From Verrucosispora sp. WMMD573 (GTDB taxonomy: Bacteria > Actinomycetota > Actinomycetes > Mycobacteriales > Micromonosporaceae), in NCBI RefSeq assembly GCF_027497175.1, contig NZ_CP114901.1, forward strand, positions 1,612,001-1,676,000: a DNA stretch of 64,000 nt, in the 5' to 3' direction. Made by a program: the position numbers and the translations under genes. How positions within the stretch are numbered: the first letter of the stretch is position 1; each line of letters begins with the position of its first letter. Under the pieces are notes generated by a model. The model saw nothing but the letters and a program-made list of their open reading frames with translations. It was not told the DNA's origin and searched no databases. Below, one piece after another: positions 1 to 8,041 of the stretch.

Positions 1-2281
1 CCGGCTGGAGCAGCGAGCCCCGCTCGCTGCGGGCGACCGGACCCGCGTACGGCTTGACGACCATGCCCTCGCCGCCGGTCCCGGTCAGCGCCAGCCACCA
101 GGCGGTCGCCTCCCGTACCGAGCCGTCGTCGGACAGGTCGACGATTCGACGCCGGGTGGGCGTGAAGAACTCCGGGTCGGCCGCGCAGAGCCGATCGGCC
201 AACGCCAGATGCCAGCCGTGATCCCGGTCGGTGTAGCTGGCCTGCGCCCCGGCGAGCACCGCGAACGGCGCGAGCCGCACCCCGCGCAGCCCGTCGGTCG
301 GGCCCACGTACGCCTGGTACGCCGCCGTGTAGGCCGACACGTCGTCGCGGCGGCGGGCCATCCGGTCCCGTAGCTCAGCCACGTCCAGTCCCCGCCCGAT
401 CGCCGCGTCCAGCGTCGCCACCGCCACCGGCAGGCCGGCCCGGCCAGCCGCGCCGACCCCCGCGTACTCCTCGCGAATCAGGCCGACGGCCTTGGCCGAC
501 CACGGCAGCAGCTCGCAGTCGAGCAGTAGCCAGTCGGTCGCCAACTCGTCCCACAGCCCGGCACCGGTCACCGCCGCGCGTACCCGGTCCAGCAGCTCCG
601 TGTCCAGCGGCTCACCGAAGAACGGTCGACCCGTGCGGGTGTGCACGACTCCGTCGCCCGGACCGAACGGACCACCGTCCGGGGCCCGGCAGACCAGCAC
701 CACGGCGCGGGAGCCCATGTGCTTCTCCTCGCAGACGACCCGGTCCACACCGACCGCCCGGTAGTCGGCGAAGGCCTCCGCCGGATGTTCCAGGTAGCCG
801 TCCAACTGCGACGTCGAGCAGGGCGCCATGGTCGGCGGCAACCACACCAGCCGGCGCGGGTCGACCGCGAAGCGGCTCATCACCTCCAACGCGGCAGCGG
901 CGTTCTCCGCCGGCACGGTCAGCGAGCCGTACGCGTGCTCCACGTGTCGGCGACCGGTCACGTCGGTCAACTCAAGCACTTCGTCGGGTCTGGCTGGCGC
1001 GGCGGTCAGCGGCCGGACCGGGGCGTACCACTCGCGCTCCGCCGGCACCGAGACCAGTTCCCGCTCCGGATAGCGCAGCGCGGTCAGCCGGCCGCCGAAG
1101 ACGCAGCCGGTGTCGACGCAGATGGTGTTGTTGACCCACTCCGGCTCGGGGGTGGGGGTGTGGCCGTAGACGACGGTCGCCGAACCGCGGTACTCCCGGG
1201 CCCACGGGTAGCGCACCGGCAGGCCGTACTCGTCGGTCTCGCCGGTGGTCTCGCCGTACAACGCGAACGCGCGTACCCGCCCGGACGCCCGGCCCTGGTA
1301 CTCCTCCTTCAGCCCGGCGTGCGCCACCACCAGCCGGCCGCCGTCGAGCACGTAGTGGCTGACCAGTCCGTCGACGAAGGCGGCCACCTCGGCGGTGAAC
1401 TCCGCCGGCTCCGCGTCCAGCTGCGCCATCGTCTCGGCCAGACCGTGCGCCACCTTGACATTGCGACCGCGCAGCTTGCGCAGCAGCTTCTGCTCGTGGT
1501 TGCCGGGCACGCAGAGCGCGTGCCCGGCGGCGACCATGCCCATCACCAGGCGGAGCACCCCGGGCGAATCCGGGCCACGGTCCACCAGGTCACCGACGAA
1601 CACGGCAGTACGTCCCGACGGATTTGTCGCGTCCACCGCCCGGCCGGCGTCGTCGCGGTGAAGCCGCCAGCCCAACCGGGTCAACAGCGCCTCCAGCTCG
1701 ACCCGGCAGCCGTGCACGTCACCGACGATGTCGAACGGCCCGGTCAGCTCGCGCCGGTCGTTGAACAGCCGCTCGTAGCGGATCTCAACGGCCTCGATCT
1801 CCTCGGTGCCGCGCAGCACGTGCACCTTGCGGAAGCCCTCCCGCGCCAGCTGGCCGTAGCTGCGCCGCAGGTCCCGGGACATCCGGCCGAGCACCTGCCG
1901 GCCGAAGGTGCGGTCGGACCTGGCCTCGGTACGCTCCCAGGCCAGCGCCTCCGGCACGTCCAGCACGATCGCCACCGGCAGCACGTCGTGTTCCCGGGCC
2001 ACCCGGACCAGGGCGGCTCGGGCGTGTGGCTGAAGATTCGTCGCGTCGACCACGGTCAGCCGGCCAGCGCGCAGCCGCTTGCCGGCCACGTAGTGCAGCG
2101 CGTCGAAGGCCTCCGCCGAGGCGGACTGGTCGTTCTCGTCGTCGGCGACCATCGCCCGGAAGGCATCGGAGGAGAGCACCTGGCTGGACGCGAAATGCCG
2201 GCCGGCGAATGTCGACTTGCCGGAGCCGGAGATGCCGACCAGCGCGACCAGGGCCAGCTCGGGAAGGTCGAGGACGGTCAT
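1..2281 (-). CDS. pnkp: Polynucleotide kinase-phosphatase Pnkp (partial, C-terminus beyond window)
   Basis: Bacterial RNA-end healing enzyme of the Pnkp/Hen1 RNA repair pathway. Read from the ATG at 2281 it shows a 5'-OH kinase domain (P-loop GISGSGKST at about residues 16-24, then DATN), a binuclear metallophosphoesterase domain for 2',3'-phosphate removal (GDVHG near 185, GDLVDRGPDSP, GNHEQ) and the start of a ligase-like adenylyltransferase domain with the candidate lysine in KHMGS near 520. About 760 codons stay open to base 1. Family members are roughly 850 residues long, so about the last tenth is missing. The ATG overlaps the hen1 stop as ATGA, which implies coupled translation. In the known pathway Pnkp heals and helps seal cleaved RNA while Hen1 methylates the repaired end. 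Identification rests on motifs and on the Hen1 neighbour. Confidence 0.95.
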   Translation of the reverse strand, partial: MTVLDLPELALVALVGISGSGKSTFAGRHFASSQVLSSDAFRAMVADDENDQSASAEAFDALHYVAGKRLRAGRLTVVDATNLQPHARAALVRVAREHDVLPVAIVLDVPEALAWERTEARSDRTFGRQVLGRMSRDLRRSYGQLAREGFRKVHVLRGTEEIEAVEIRYERLFNDRRELTGPFDIVGDVHGCRVELEALLTRLGWRLHRDDAGRAVDATNPSGRTAVFVGDLVDRGPDSPGVLRLVMGMVAAGHALCVPGNHEQKLLRKLRGRNVKVAHGLAETMAQLDAEPAEFTAEVAAFVDGLVSHYVLDGGRLVVAHAGLKEEYQGRASGRVRAFALYGETTGETDEYGLPVRYPWAREYRGSATVVYGHTPTPEPEWVNNTICVDTGCVFGGRLTALRYPERELVSVPAEREWYAPVRPLTAAPARPDEVLELTDVTGRRHVEHAYGSLTVPAENAAAALEVMSRFAVDPRRLVWLPPTMAPCSTSQLDGYLEHPAEAFADYRAVGVDRVVCEEKHMGSRAVVLVCRAPDGGPFGPGDGVVHTRTGRPFFGEPLDTELLDRVRAAVTGAGLWDELATDWLLLDCELLPWSAKAVGLIREEYAGVGAAGRAGLPVAVATLDAAIGRGLDVAELRDRMARRRDDVSAYTAAYQAYVGPTDGLRGVRLAPFAVLAGAQASYTDRDHGWHLALADRLCAADPEFFTPTRRRIVDLSDDGSVREATAWWLALTGTGGEGMVVKPYAGPVARSERGSLLQP

Positions 2282-3711
2282 CGGGCTGCCTCCGCACGGG
2301 TGAACACGGCCAGCTGGGTGGGTGCGCCGACCTCCGGATCGTCCGGGCCGACGCCGTGCACCACGGCCGGGTAGCCGTACGTGGCACCGACCCGCCGCAC
2401 CCAGTCGGCGAAATCGGCGCGGGTCCACTCGAACCGGTGGTCGGCATGCCGAAACGCGCCGGCGGGCAATCCCTCGTAACGCACGTTGTGCTCCACGTTG
2501 GGCGTGGTCACCACGACCGTTGTCGGTCGGGCGTAGCCGAAGACCGCATCCTCCAACGCCGGCAGCCGGGGCGGGTCGACGTGCTCGATGACCTCCATCA
2601 GCACCGCCGCGTCGTACCCGCACAGCCGCTCGTCGCGGTAGGTCAACGCGGACTGCCGGAGCGTGACCCGGGTGCGCTGGCGTTCCGGCAGCCGGTCCAG
2701 TCGCAGCCGGCGCGCGGCCAGGGTGAGGGCCTGGGTGGAGACGTCGGTGCCGACGATCTCGGTGAATCGTCGGTCACCGATCAGCGTGGCCAGCAGCGCA
2801 CCCCCGCCGCAGCCCAGGTCCAGCACCCGGTGGGCGCCCGCGTCGACAAGGGCGGTGTGCACCGCCTGCCGGCGGTGGGCGGCAAGCGACGCCCGGGGCG
2901 CCGGCTCGGCCGGCACCGCGTCTGCCAACTCGTCGTCGGTGGTCGGCTCGTCGGTGGGGCGCTGGGCGTCCAGCCGTTCCAGTGCGGTGCCCGCCAGCGC
3001 CCGCCGGTGCGCCAGGTAGCGGCGGATGATCAGCCCGCGCTCGGGGTGGTCGGCCAGCCAGCCCGTGCCGGCCCGCAGCAACTTGTCCACCTCGTCCGGT
3101 GCCACCCAGTAGTGCTTCGCGTCGTCCAGCACGGGTAGCAGCACGTACAGGTGGTTGAGCGCGTCGGCGACCCGCAGCGTGCCGGTGAGGGTCAGGTCCA
3201 CGTAGCGGCTGTCGCCCCACTGCGGGTGCAGCTCGTCAAGCGGAATGGCGGTGGCGGTGACCTCCCAGCCGAGCGGACCGAACACCCGCTCCGCCACGTC
3301 GGCCCCACCACGGCAGCGCAGCACCGGCACCCGCACCTCCAGCGGGATGCCTCGGGCGGCCAGCTCGGGGCGTTCCTTGGAGGCGCCGCGCAGCGCCGAG
3401 CGGTACACCTTCGACAGCGCCGAGGCGAGCAGGCTGGATGCGGCGTACGGCCGGTCGTTGACGTACCGACCGAGGGTGAAGCTCTCCGGGGCGGTGGTCG
3501 ACTTGCGGCCGCGACCCCGGGTGGCGGCCAGCTTCAACGGGTCGACGTCGAGCAGCAGCGCGGCCGTGCAGCGCTGCTCGTTGGCTTCCGGGTAGAAGAC
3601 GTGCGCGGTGCCGACGGGCACGTCGAAGGAGTGCACCCGGTCGGGGTGCTTGATCAGCAGGTGACCGAGGTCCGTCGCCGGCTGGTGCGTCGTGGTGAGG
3701 GTGAGCAGCAC
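2278..3711 (-). CDS. hen1: 3'-terminal RNA ribose 2'-O-methyltransferase Hen1
   Basis: A 477-residue bacterial Hen1. The N-terminal half is the family-specific domain that supports Pnkp ligase activity. The C-terminal half is an S-adenosylmethionine methyltransferase with motif VLDLGCGGGALL and the metal-binding signature EVIEH followed by a downstream His in TPNVEH. It adds a 2'-O-methyl group to the 3'-terminal nucleotide at the break before sealing, so the repaired RNA resists the same ribotoxin. The start is a GTG at 3711; the upstream purine tract is weak, so a nearby start is possible. It overlaps pnkp by four bases (ATGA). No separate RNA ligase gene is visible, which fits the two-gene form of this system. 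A large perfect inverted repeat lies just upstream. Confidence 0.95.
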   Translation of the reverse strand: MLLTLTTTHQPATDLGHLLIKHPDRVHSFDVPVGTAHVFYPEANEQRCTAALLLDVDPLKLAATRGRGRKSTTAPESFTLGRYVNDRPYAASSLLASALSKVYRSALRGASKERPELAARGIPLEVRVPVLRCRGGADVAERVFGPLGWEVTATAIPLDELHPQWGDSRYVDLTLTGTLRVADALNHLYVLLPVLDDAKHYWVAPDEVDKLLRAGTGWLADHPERGLIIRRYLAHRRALAGTALERLDAQRPTDEPTTDDELADAVPAEPAPRASLAAHRRQAVHTALVDAGAHRVLDLGCGGGALLATLIGDRRFTEIVGTDVSTQALTLAARRLRLDRLPERQRTRVTLRQSALTYRDERLCGYDAAVLMEVIEHVDPPRLPALEDAVFGYARPTTVVVTTPNVEHNVRYEGLPAGAFRHADHRFEWTRADFADWVRRVGATYGYPAVVHGVGPDDPEVGAPTQLAVFTRAEAAR

Positions 3712-3771
3712 CCGCCCATGGTGTCAGCTCTCCCGATCTTGTGCCGTCCTGTTTTTCCGGTGGTTGCGGTG

Positions 3772-3847
3772 GGGTTTGCGGGGCAGCCCCACCCGCTCCG
3801 GGCGGTCAGGCTTGATCCCTGCGCGGGTGGGGCTGCCCCGCAAACCC
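3772..3847. repeat. Perfect 25-bp inverted repeat upstream of hen1
   Basis: Bases 3772-3796 and 3823-3847 are exact reverse complements (25 bp each), separated by 26 bases. The arm contains TTTGCGGGGCAGCCCCACCC, itself partly self-complementary. It lies between the stop of the small gene at 3971 and the hen1 start, both on the minus strand. It could terminate the upstream transcript, form a hen1 leader structure, or be a short palindromic mobile element. Confidence 0.85.
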
Positions 3848-3970
3848 GTCGGGTCCGGCTCGCAGCGGCGGTACCGGTTTGTCATGGGGTTGGTGGGCGG
3901 TCTGTGCGGCGGGGATGGAACGGGTGGCGAAGTGCCGACCGTTCCGGGTGAAGTCCGACCGGAAGGTTGA

Positions 3971-4183
3971 TCAGCGGTAGTCGTCCTCGTCGGCGCCGAC
4001 CACGCGGGCCTGTTCCATGGCGTCCCAGTCGTCGACCTCCAGGCCGCGATGCGGCTCGACGTCGACCTGGCTCGGGTCGACCACGGCGGCCTGCTCGACG
4101 GCGTCGGCCGGCTCGGCCTCCAGGTCGCGCTCGTCCGGGCTCAGGTGGTCGCCGGGGGCGAAGTCCTCGTCGGGCTGGCCCAT
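3971..4183 (-). CDS. Small acidic conserved hypothetical protein
   Basis: A 70-residue, strongly acidic protein beginning MGQPDEDFAPGD and ending ARVVGADEDDYR, without Cys, membrane segment or signal peptide. The start is set by GGAGG six bases before the ATG at 4183; a longer reading to 4219 lacks such a site. I do not recognise a function. The sequence looks like a short actinobacterial protein of unknown role. It is followed, in the same direction, by hen1 after 259 bases that hold a large inverted repeat, so co-transcription is doubtful. Confidence 0.7.
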   Translation of the reverse strand: MGQPDEDFAPGDHLSPDERDLEAEPADAVEQAAVVDPSQVDVEPHRGLEVDDWDAMEQARVVGADEDDYR

Positions 4184-4349
4184 GCGATGCCTCCGGGATG
4201 TCGGCGGTCGGGTACCCACTCACCGTACGGGGTGTGCCGGCGGCACGCTGGCAACCGGCCGGTGTCGAGCCGGCGAGCGTACGCCGTCGCCGCGGCCGAG
4301 TCGGCCGAATCGGCCCACCGGTGACTGCCACCGGTGCCAGGATGGTGCC

Positions 4350-4733
4350 GTGGGCTTCCTCATCCGACTGGCGGCGACCGCCATCGCACTGTGGATCACC
4401 ACGCTGATCGTGCCCGGTGTCGAGGTGACCGGGCGCACCGGCTACGAGACGGCGTTCACCCTGCTCATCGTGGCGTTGATCTTCGGCCTGGTCAATGCGG
4501 TGCTCAAGCCGGTCATCAAGGTGGTGGGCTGCGTCTTCTACCTCCTGACCCTCGGCCTGTTCGCGCTGGTGGTCAACGCCCTGTTGTTCCTGCTGACCGA
4601 CCGGATCGCCCGGGCGCTCGAGCTGCCGTTCCAGGTGGACGGCTTCTGGGCGGCCTTCTGGGGAGCCATCGTGATGGCGGTGGTCACCTGGCTGATCAGC
4701 GTCGTCGTACCGGATCCAGCGGACCGGCGGTGA
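4350..4733 (+). CDS. Phage holin family (4-TM) membrane protein
   Basis: A 127-residue protein made almost entirely of four hydrophobic segments (about residues 3-22, 31-52, 57-80 and 100-120) with short polar loops. This matches the small actinobacterial membrane proteins annotated as phage holin family 4 (DUF360-like). Despite the name these are chromosomal proteins of unknown role, and no phage genes are nearby. The GTG start at 4350 is preceded by AGGATGG. The gene ends 221 bases before the aldolase, separated from it by a tandem-repeat leader. Confidence 0.75.
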   Translation: MGFLIRLAATAIALWITTLIVPGVEVTGRTGYETAFTLLIVALIFGLVNAVLKPVIKVVGCVFYLLTLGLFALVVNALLFLLTDRIARALELPFQVDGFWAAFWGAIVMAVVTWLISVVVPDPADRR

Positions 4734-4808
4734 ACCGGCCCGGTTGTGCCGGTCCGGCGTCGCTACGGGATACTGCCCGCGGAGGACAGCGCGGTCCGGC
4801 GCAGCAAC

Positions 4809-4935
4809 GTAGAACAGGCGGCCGCACGGCCGGCCCTCAAGGTAGACAGGCGGCCGCACGGCCGGCCCCCAGGGTAGAAGAGGCGGCCGCACGGCCGGCC
4901 CCTACGGAGAACAGCGGCCGTACGGCCGACAGCGG
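4809..4935 (+). repeat. Tandem 32-33 bp repeats in the aldolase leader
   Basis: Four units start at about 4809, 4842, 4874 and 4907 (periods 33, 32, 33). Each has GTAGA(A)CAGG or a variant followed by CGGCCGCACGGCCGG, which can fold into a tight hairpin (CGGCCG-CA-CGGCCG). The last unit is degenerate and ends about 20 bases before the aldolase ATG. In RNA this would give a row of four short GC hairpins upstream of the ribosome binding site. Confidence 0.85.
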
Positions 4936-4954
4936 CAAGTAAGGAGCGTTCGAC

Positions 4955-5980
<1,026 letters not shown>

Positions 5981-5998
5981 CGACCTGACGTCGCCCGG

Positions 5999-6033
5999 AC
6001 GGCGGCCGGCTCCGACTCGGGGCCGGCCGCCGT
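5999..6033. terminator. Hairpin terminator after fbaA
   Basis: A perfect 12-bp stem, ACGGCGGCCGGC (5999-6010) with its complement at 6022-6033, and an 11-base loop. It lies 19 bases after the aldolase stop and just before the stop of the convergent LOG gene, so it could serve both. There is no U tract, as is usual in high-GC actinobacteria. Confidence 0.7.
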
Positions 6034-6053
6034 GCCGTCGCAGCCATACGTCC

Positions 6054-7301
6054 TCACCTCGTCAGCAGACGGGCCGCCTCGTGGACGTCGTCGGTCAGGT
6101 GCACGGTGTCCGACAGATCCCCGAAGGGGGAGGCGGCCAGCAGCGGGCGCAGCAGCGACTCCACCGGCAGTTCCGTCGTCCAGTACGCGCGGTCCAGGAA
6201 GACGTACGCGCCGCTGGCCCCGTCGGTGCCGTAGTAGGTCTTGGTGGCCGCCTGGAACACCTCCTGCACGGTGCCCGCCCGGCCGGGGGCGAAGACGATG
6301 CCACCCCGGGCCAGCCGCAGGATGGTGTCCTCCCGGATGGCGTTGGAGAAGTACTTGGCGATCCGGCCTGCGAACAGGTTCGCCGGCTCGTGCCCGTACA
6401 GCCAGGTGGGCACGGCGAGGCCGCCGCAGCCCGCCCAGTCCAGAGCACCGCTGGTCAGCGCGGCTGAGTCGGCCCGATAGGCGGTCACCGGCTCGGTGCC
6501 GTTGACCGGCGGCGTGACCGACCGGCCGAAGAGTTCCCGTACCCGCAGCGCCGCCGCCGTGTAGCGGTCGTGGTCGGTGTAGTCCGGCGCGGTGGCGAGC
6601 AGGTCGATTGCCGCGCTGAGGTCCTCCGCCGACCGGGTCGACAGGTACGCACCCAGGTTGGCCGCCTCCATCACGCCCGGCCCACCACCGGTGACCACCA
6701 GCCGGTGCGCCCGCGCGAGCTCCCAGCCGAGCACCGCGGCCATCCGGTACGGCTCACTGCCGCGGCGGACCGCGTGCCCGCCCATCACCCCGACCACCGA
6801 TTGCGGCCCGTGGGTGGTCAGCCAGGCACGGGTGGCGTCGGCGAGCGCGTTGTCCACCCCGTGGTCGTGCAGCCGCTGGCCGAGCGCCTCCCGGACATCG
6901 GGTAACGCGCCGCCGTGCGCGCGGAAGTGCGCGTACACCCGGGTGTCGTACATCGCCGCGAAGCCGCCCTCGGCGAAGCCGGCGGCGAGTTCCTCCGGGG
7001 TGTAGAGGTGGGACGGCTGGGTCGGGTACGGCAGCCCGGAGAACGGCGGCACCACGTTGGCGCCCCGCCGGACCAGGTCGGCTCCGACATGCCGGGAGGC
7101 GAAACGGCAGCCGACGAAGAGCGTGCCAGCCACCTCGACCCCGGTGAGGTCGGGGACCGGCTCCAGGTCCAGTCGGAGCCCCTGCACGGTGAGTCCGACC
7201 AGGCTGCCGGTGGCCAGTCGCCTGTCGAACTCCGCCCGGGTCTGGATCTCGTCTGTCCAGGTGTGCGGCTCGATCACGTCCGCGGGAGGTGGAGTGGGCA
7301 T
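6054..7301 (-). CDS. LOG-family (TIGR00730-like) Rossmann-fold protein
   Basis: A 415-residue protein whose centre and C-terminus show the LOG (lysine-decarboxylase-like) nucleotide fold: GGHAVRRG, then VTGGGPGVMEAANLGAY near residue 200, and FAPGRAGTVQEVFQA near 340. Canonical cytokinin-riboside monophosphate hydrolases carry PGGxGTxxE; here the second Gly is Arg (PGRAGTVQE). The protein is about twice the size of a minimal LOG enzyme, with an extra N-terminal region of about 150 residues, and is closer to the large PpnN-like nucleotide 5'-monophosphate nucleosidases. The start at 7301 is preceded by CAGGATGA. Nucleotide base release is a family inference; the substrate is unknown. Confidence 0.8.
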   Translation of the reverse strand: MPTPPPADVIEPHTWTDEIQTRAEFDRRLATGSLVGLTVQGLRLDLEPVPDLTGVEVAGTLFVGCRFASRHVGADLVRRGANVVPPFSGLPYPTQPSHLYTPEELAAGFAEGGFAAMYDTRVYAHFRAHGGALPDVREALGQRLHDHGVDNALADATRAWLTTHGPQSVVGVMGGHAVRRGSEPYRMAAVLGWELARAHRLVVTGGGPGVMEAANLGAYLSTRSAEDLSAAIDLLATAPDYTDHDRYTAAALRVRELFGRSVTPPVNGTEPVTAYRADSAALTSGALDWAGCGGLAVPTWLYGHEPANLFAGRIAKYFSNAIREDTILRLARGGIVFAPGRAGTVQEVFQAATKTYYGTDGASGAYVFLDRAYWTTELPVESLLRPLLAASPFGDLSDTVHLTDDVHEAARLLTR

Positions 7302-7367
7302 CGGGTCATCCTGCCGGGCCGGCGCAACGCCGTGGACGTGACCCCGGGACGGCCCCGGTGATGAGAC

Positions 7368-7395
7368 GGGAGCCCGGCGGCCTGGCCGGGCTCCC
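7368..7395. other. GC hairpin in divergent intergenic region
   Basis: GGGAGCCCGGC (7368-7378) pairs with GCCGGGCTCCC (7385-7395) across a six-base loop. It lies in the 252-base gap between the divergently transcribed LOG gene and the DUF3151 gene, so it is more likely a leader structure than a terminator. Nothing else recognisable was seen in the gap. Confidence 0.5.
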
Positions 7396-7553
7396 GCACT
7401 TCCGGTTCCTGGGGAGGCTCCGGATCCATAGTTGTAGTGGATACGACCCGACGACGGCATGGGCCGCAGGCGTGACCGACCTCTCGGCCGTTCAGCCGAC
7501 CGGCTGACCGGACCCCCTCGCGGGCCGCCGTGTGAAGCGGGTTGAATGGGGCG

Positions 7554-7982
7554 ATGCAGAACCTCCTACCTGAGCCGCCCGCCACGCTCCTGCCCACGCA
7601 CGTCGAGGCCGACTCCGCGCTGGCCGCAGCCGAGCAGGCCGGTAGCGACGAGGCGTTCGCCGAGGCGGCGGCCCGGTACCCGACGCACAGCGCGGCGTGG
7701 GCGGCACTCGCCGCCCGGTCGTTCGCGCAGGGCCAGGTCGTGCCGGCGTACGCGTACGCCCGTACCGGCTACCACCGAGGTCTGGACCAGCTGCGACGCA
7801 GCGGGTGGAAGGGGCACGGGCCGGTGCCGTGGTCGCACGAGCCGAACCGTGGCTTCCTGCGCTGCCTCTACGTGCTGTCCCGGGCGGCGGACGCGATCGC
7901 CGAGGCGGACGAGGCGGCCCGCTGCGCCCAGTTCCTCCGTGACTGCGATCCGGCCGCCGCCGACGCGCTGGCCAGCAACTGA
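7554..7982 (+). CDS. DUF3151 domain protein
   Basis: A 142-residue actinobacterial protein of unknown function. Recognisable family features are the opening MQNLLPEPPATLLP, the repeat-like helix AAAEQAGSDEAFAEAAARYPTHSAAWAALA resembling a TPR-like packing, and the WKGHGPVPW...NRGFLRCLYVLSRAA segment. No signal peptide or membrane span is present. A TTG twelve bases upstream is in frame, but the ATG at 7554 fits the family start better. It is convergent with the ParA-like gene, and a hairpin at 7996-8024 lies between them. Confidence 0.8.
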   Translation: MQNLLPEPPATLLPTHVEADSALAAAEQAGSDEAFAEAAARYPTHSAAWAALAARSFAQGQVVPAYAYARTGYHRGLDQLRRSGWKGHGPVPWSHEPNRGFLRCLYVLSRAADAIAEADEAARCAQFLRDCDPAAADALASN

Positions 7983-7995
7983 CCTGCTGCGGTGT

Positions 7996-8024
7996 TGCCG
8001 GCCCGGGGTGAGCCCGGGTCGGCA
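7996..8024. terminator. Bidirectional hairpin between convergent genes
   Basis: TGCCGGCCCGGG (7996-8007) pairs with CCCGGGTCGGCA (8013-8024) with one G-T pair. It sits 13 bases after the DUF3151 stop and 17 bases before the stop of the opposing ParA-like gene. Confidence 0.65.
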
Positions 8025-8041
8025 GCGTGTCGGCAGGTGGC

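Noticed and set aside
641..2374. 577-codon plus-strand frame across pnkp
   Set aside because: The opposite strand encodes all Pnkp motifs in order. The plus frame shows no recognisable protein.
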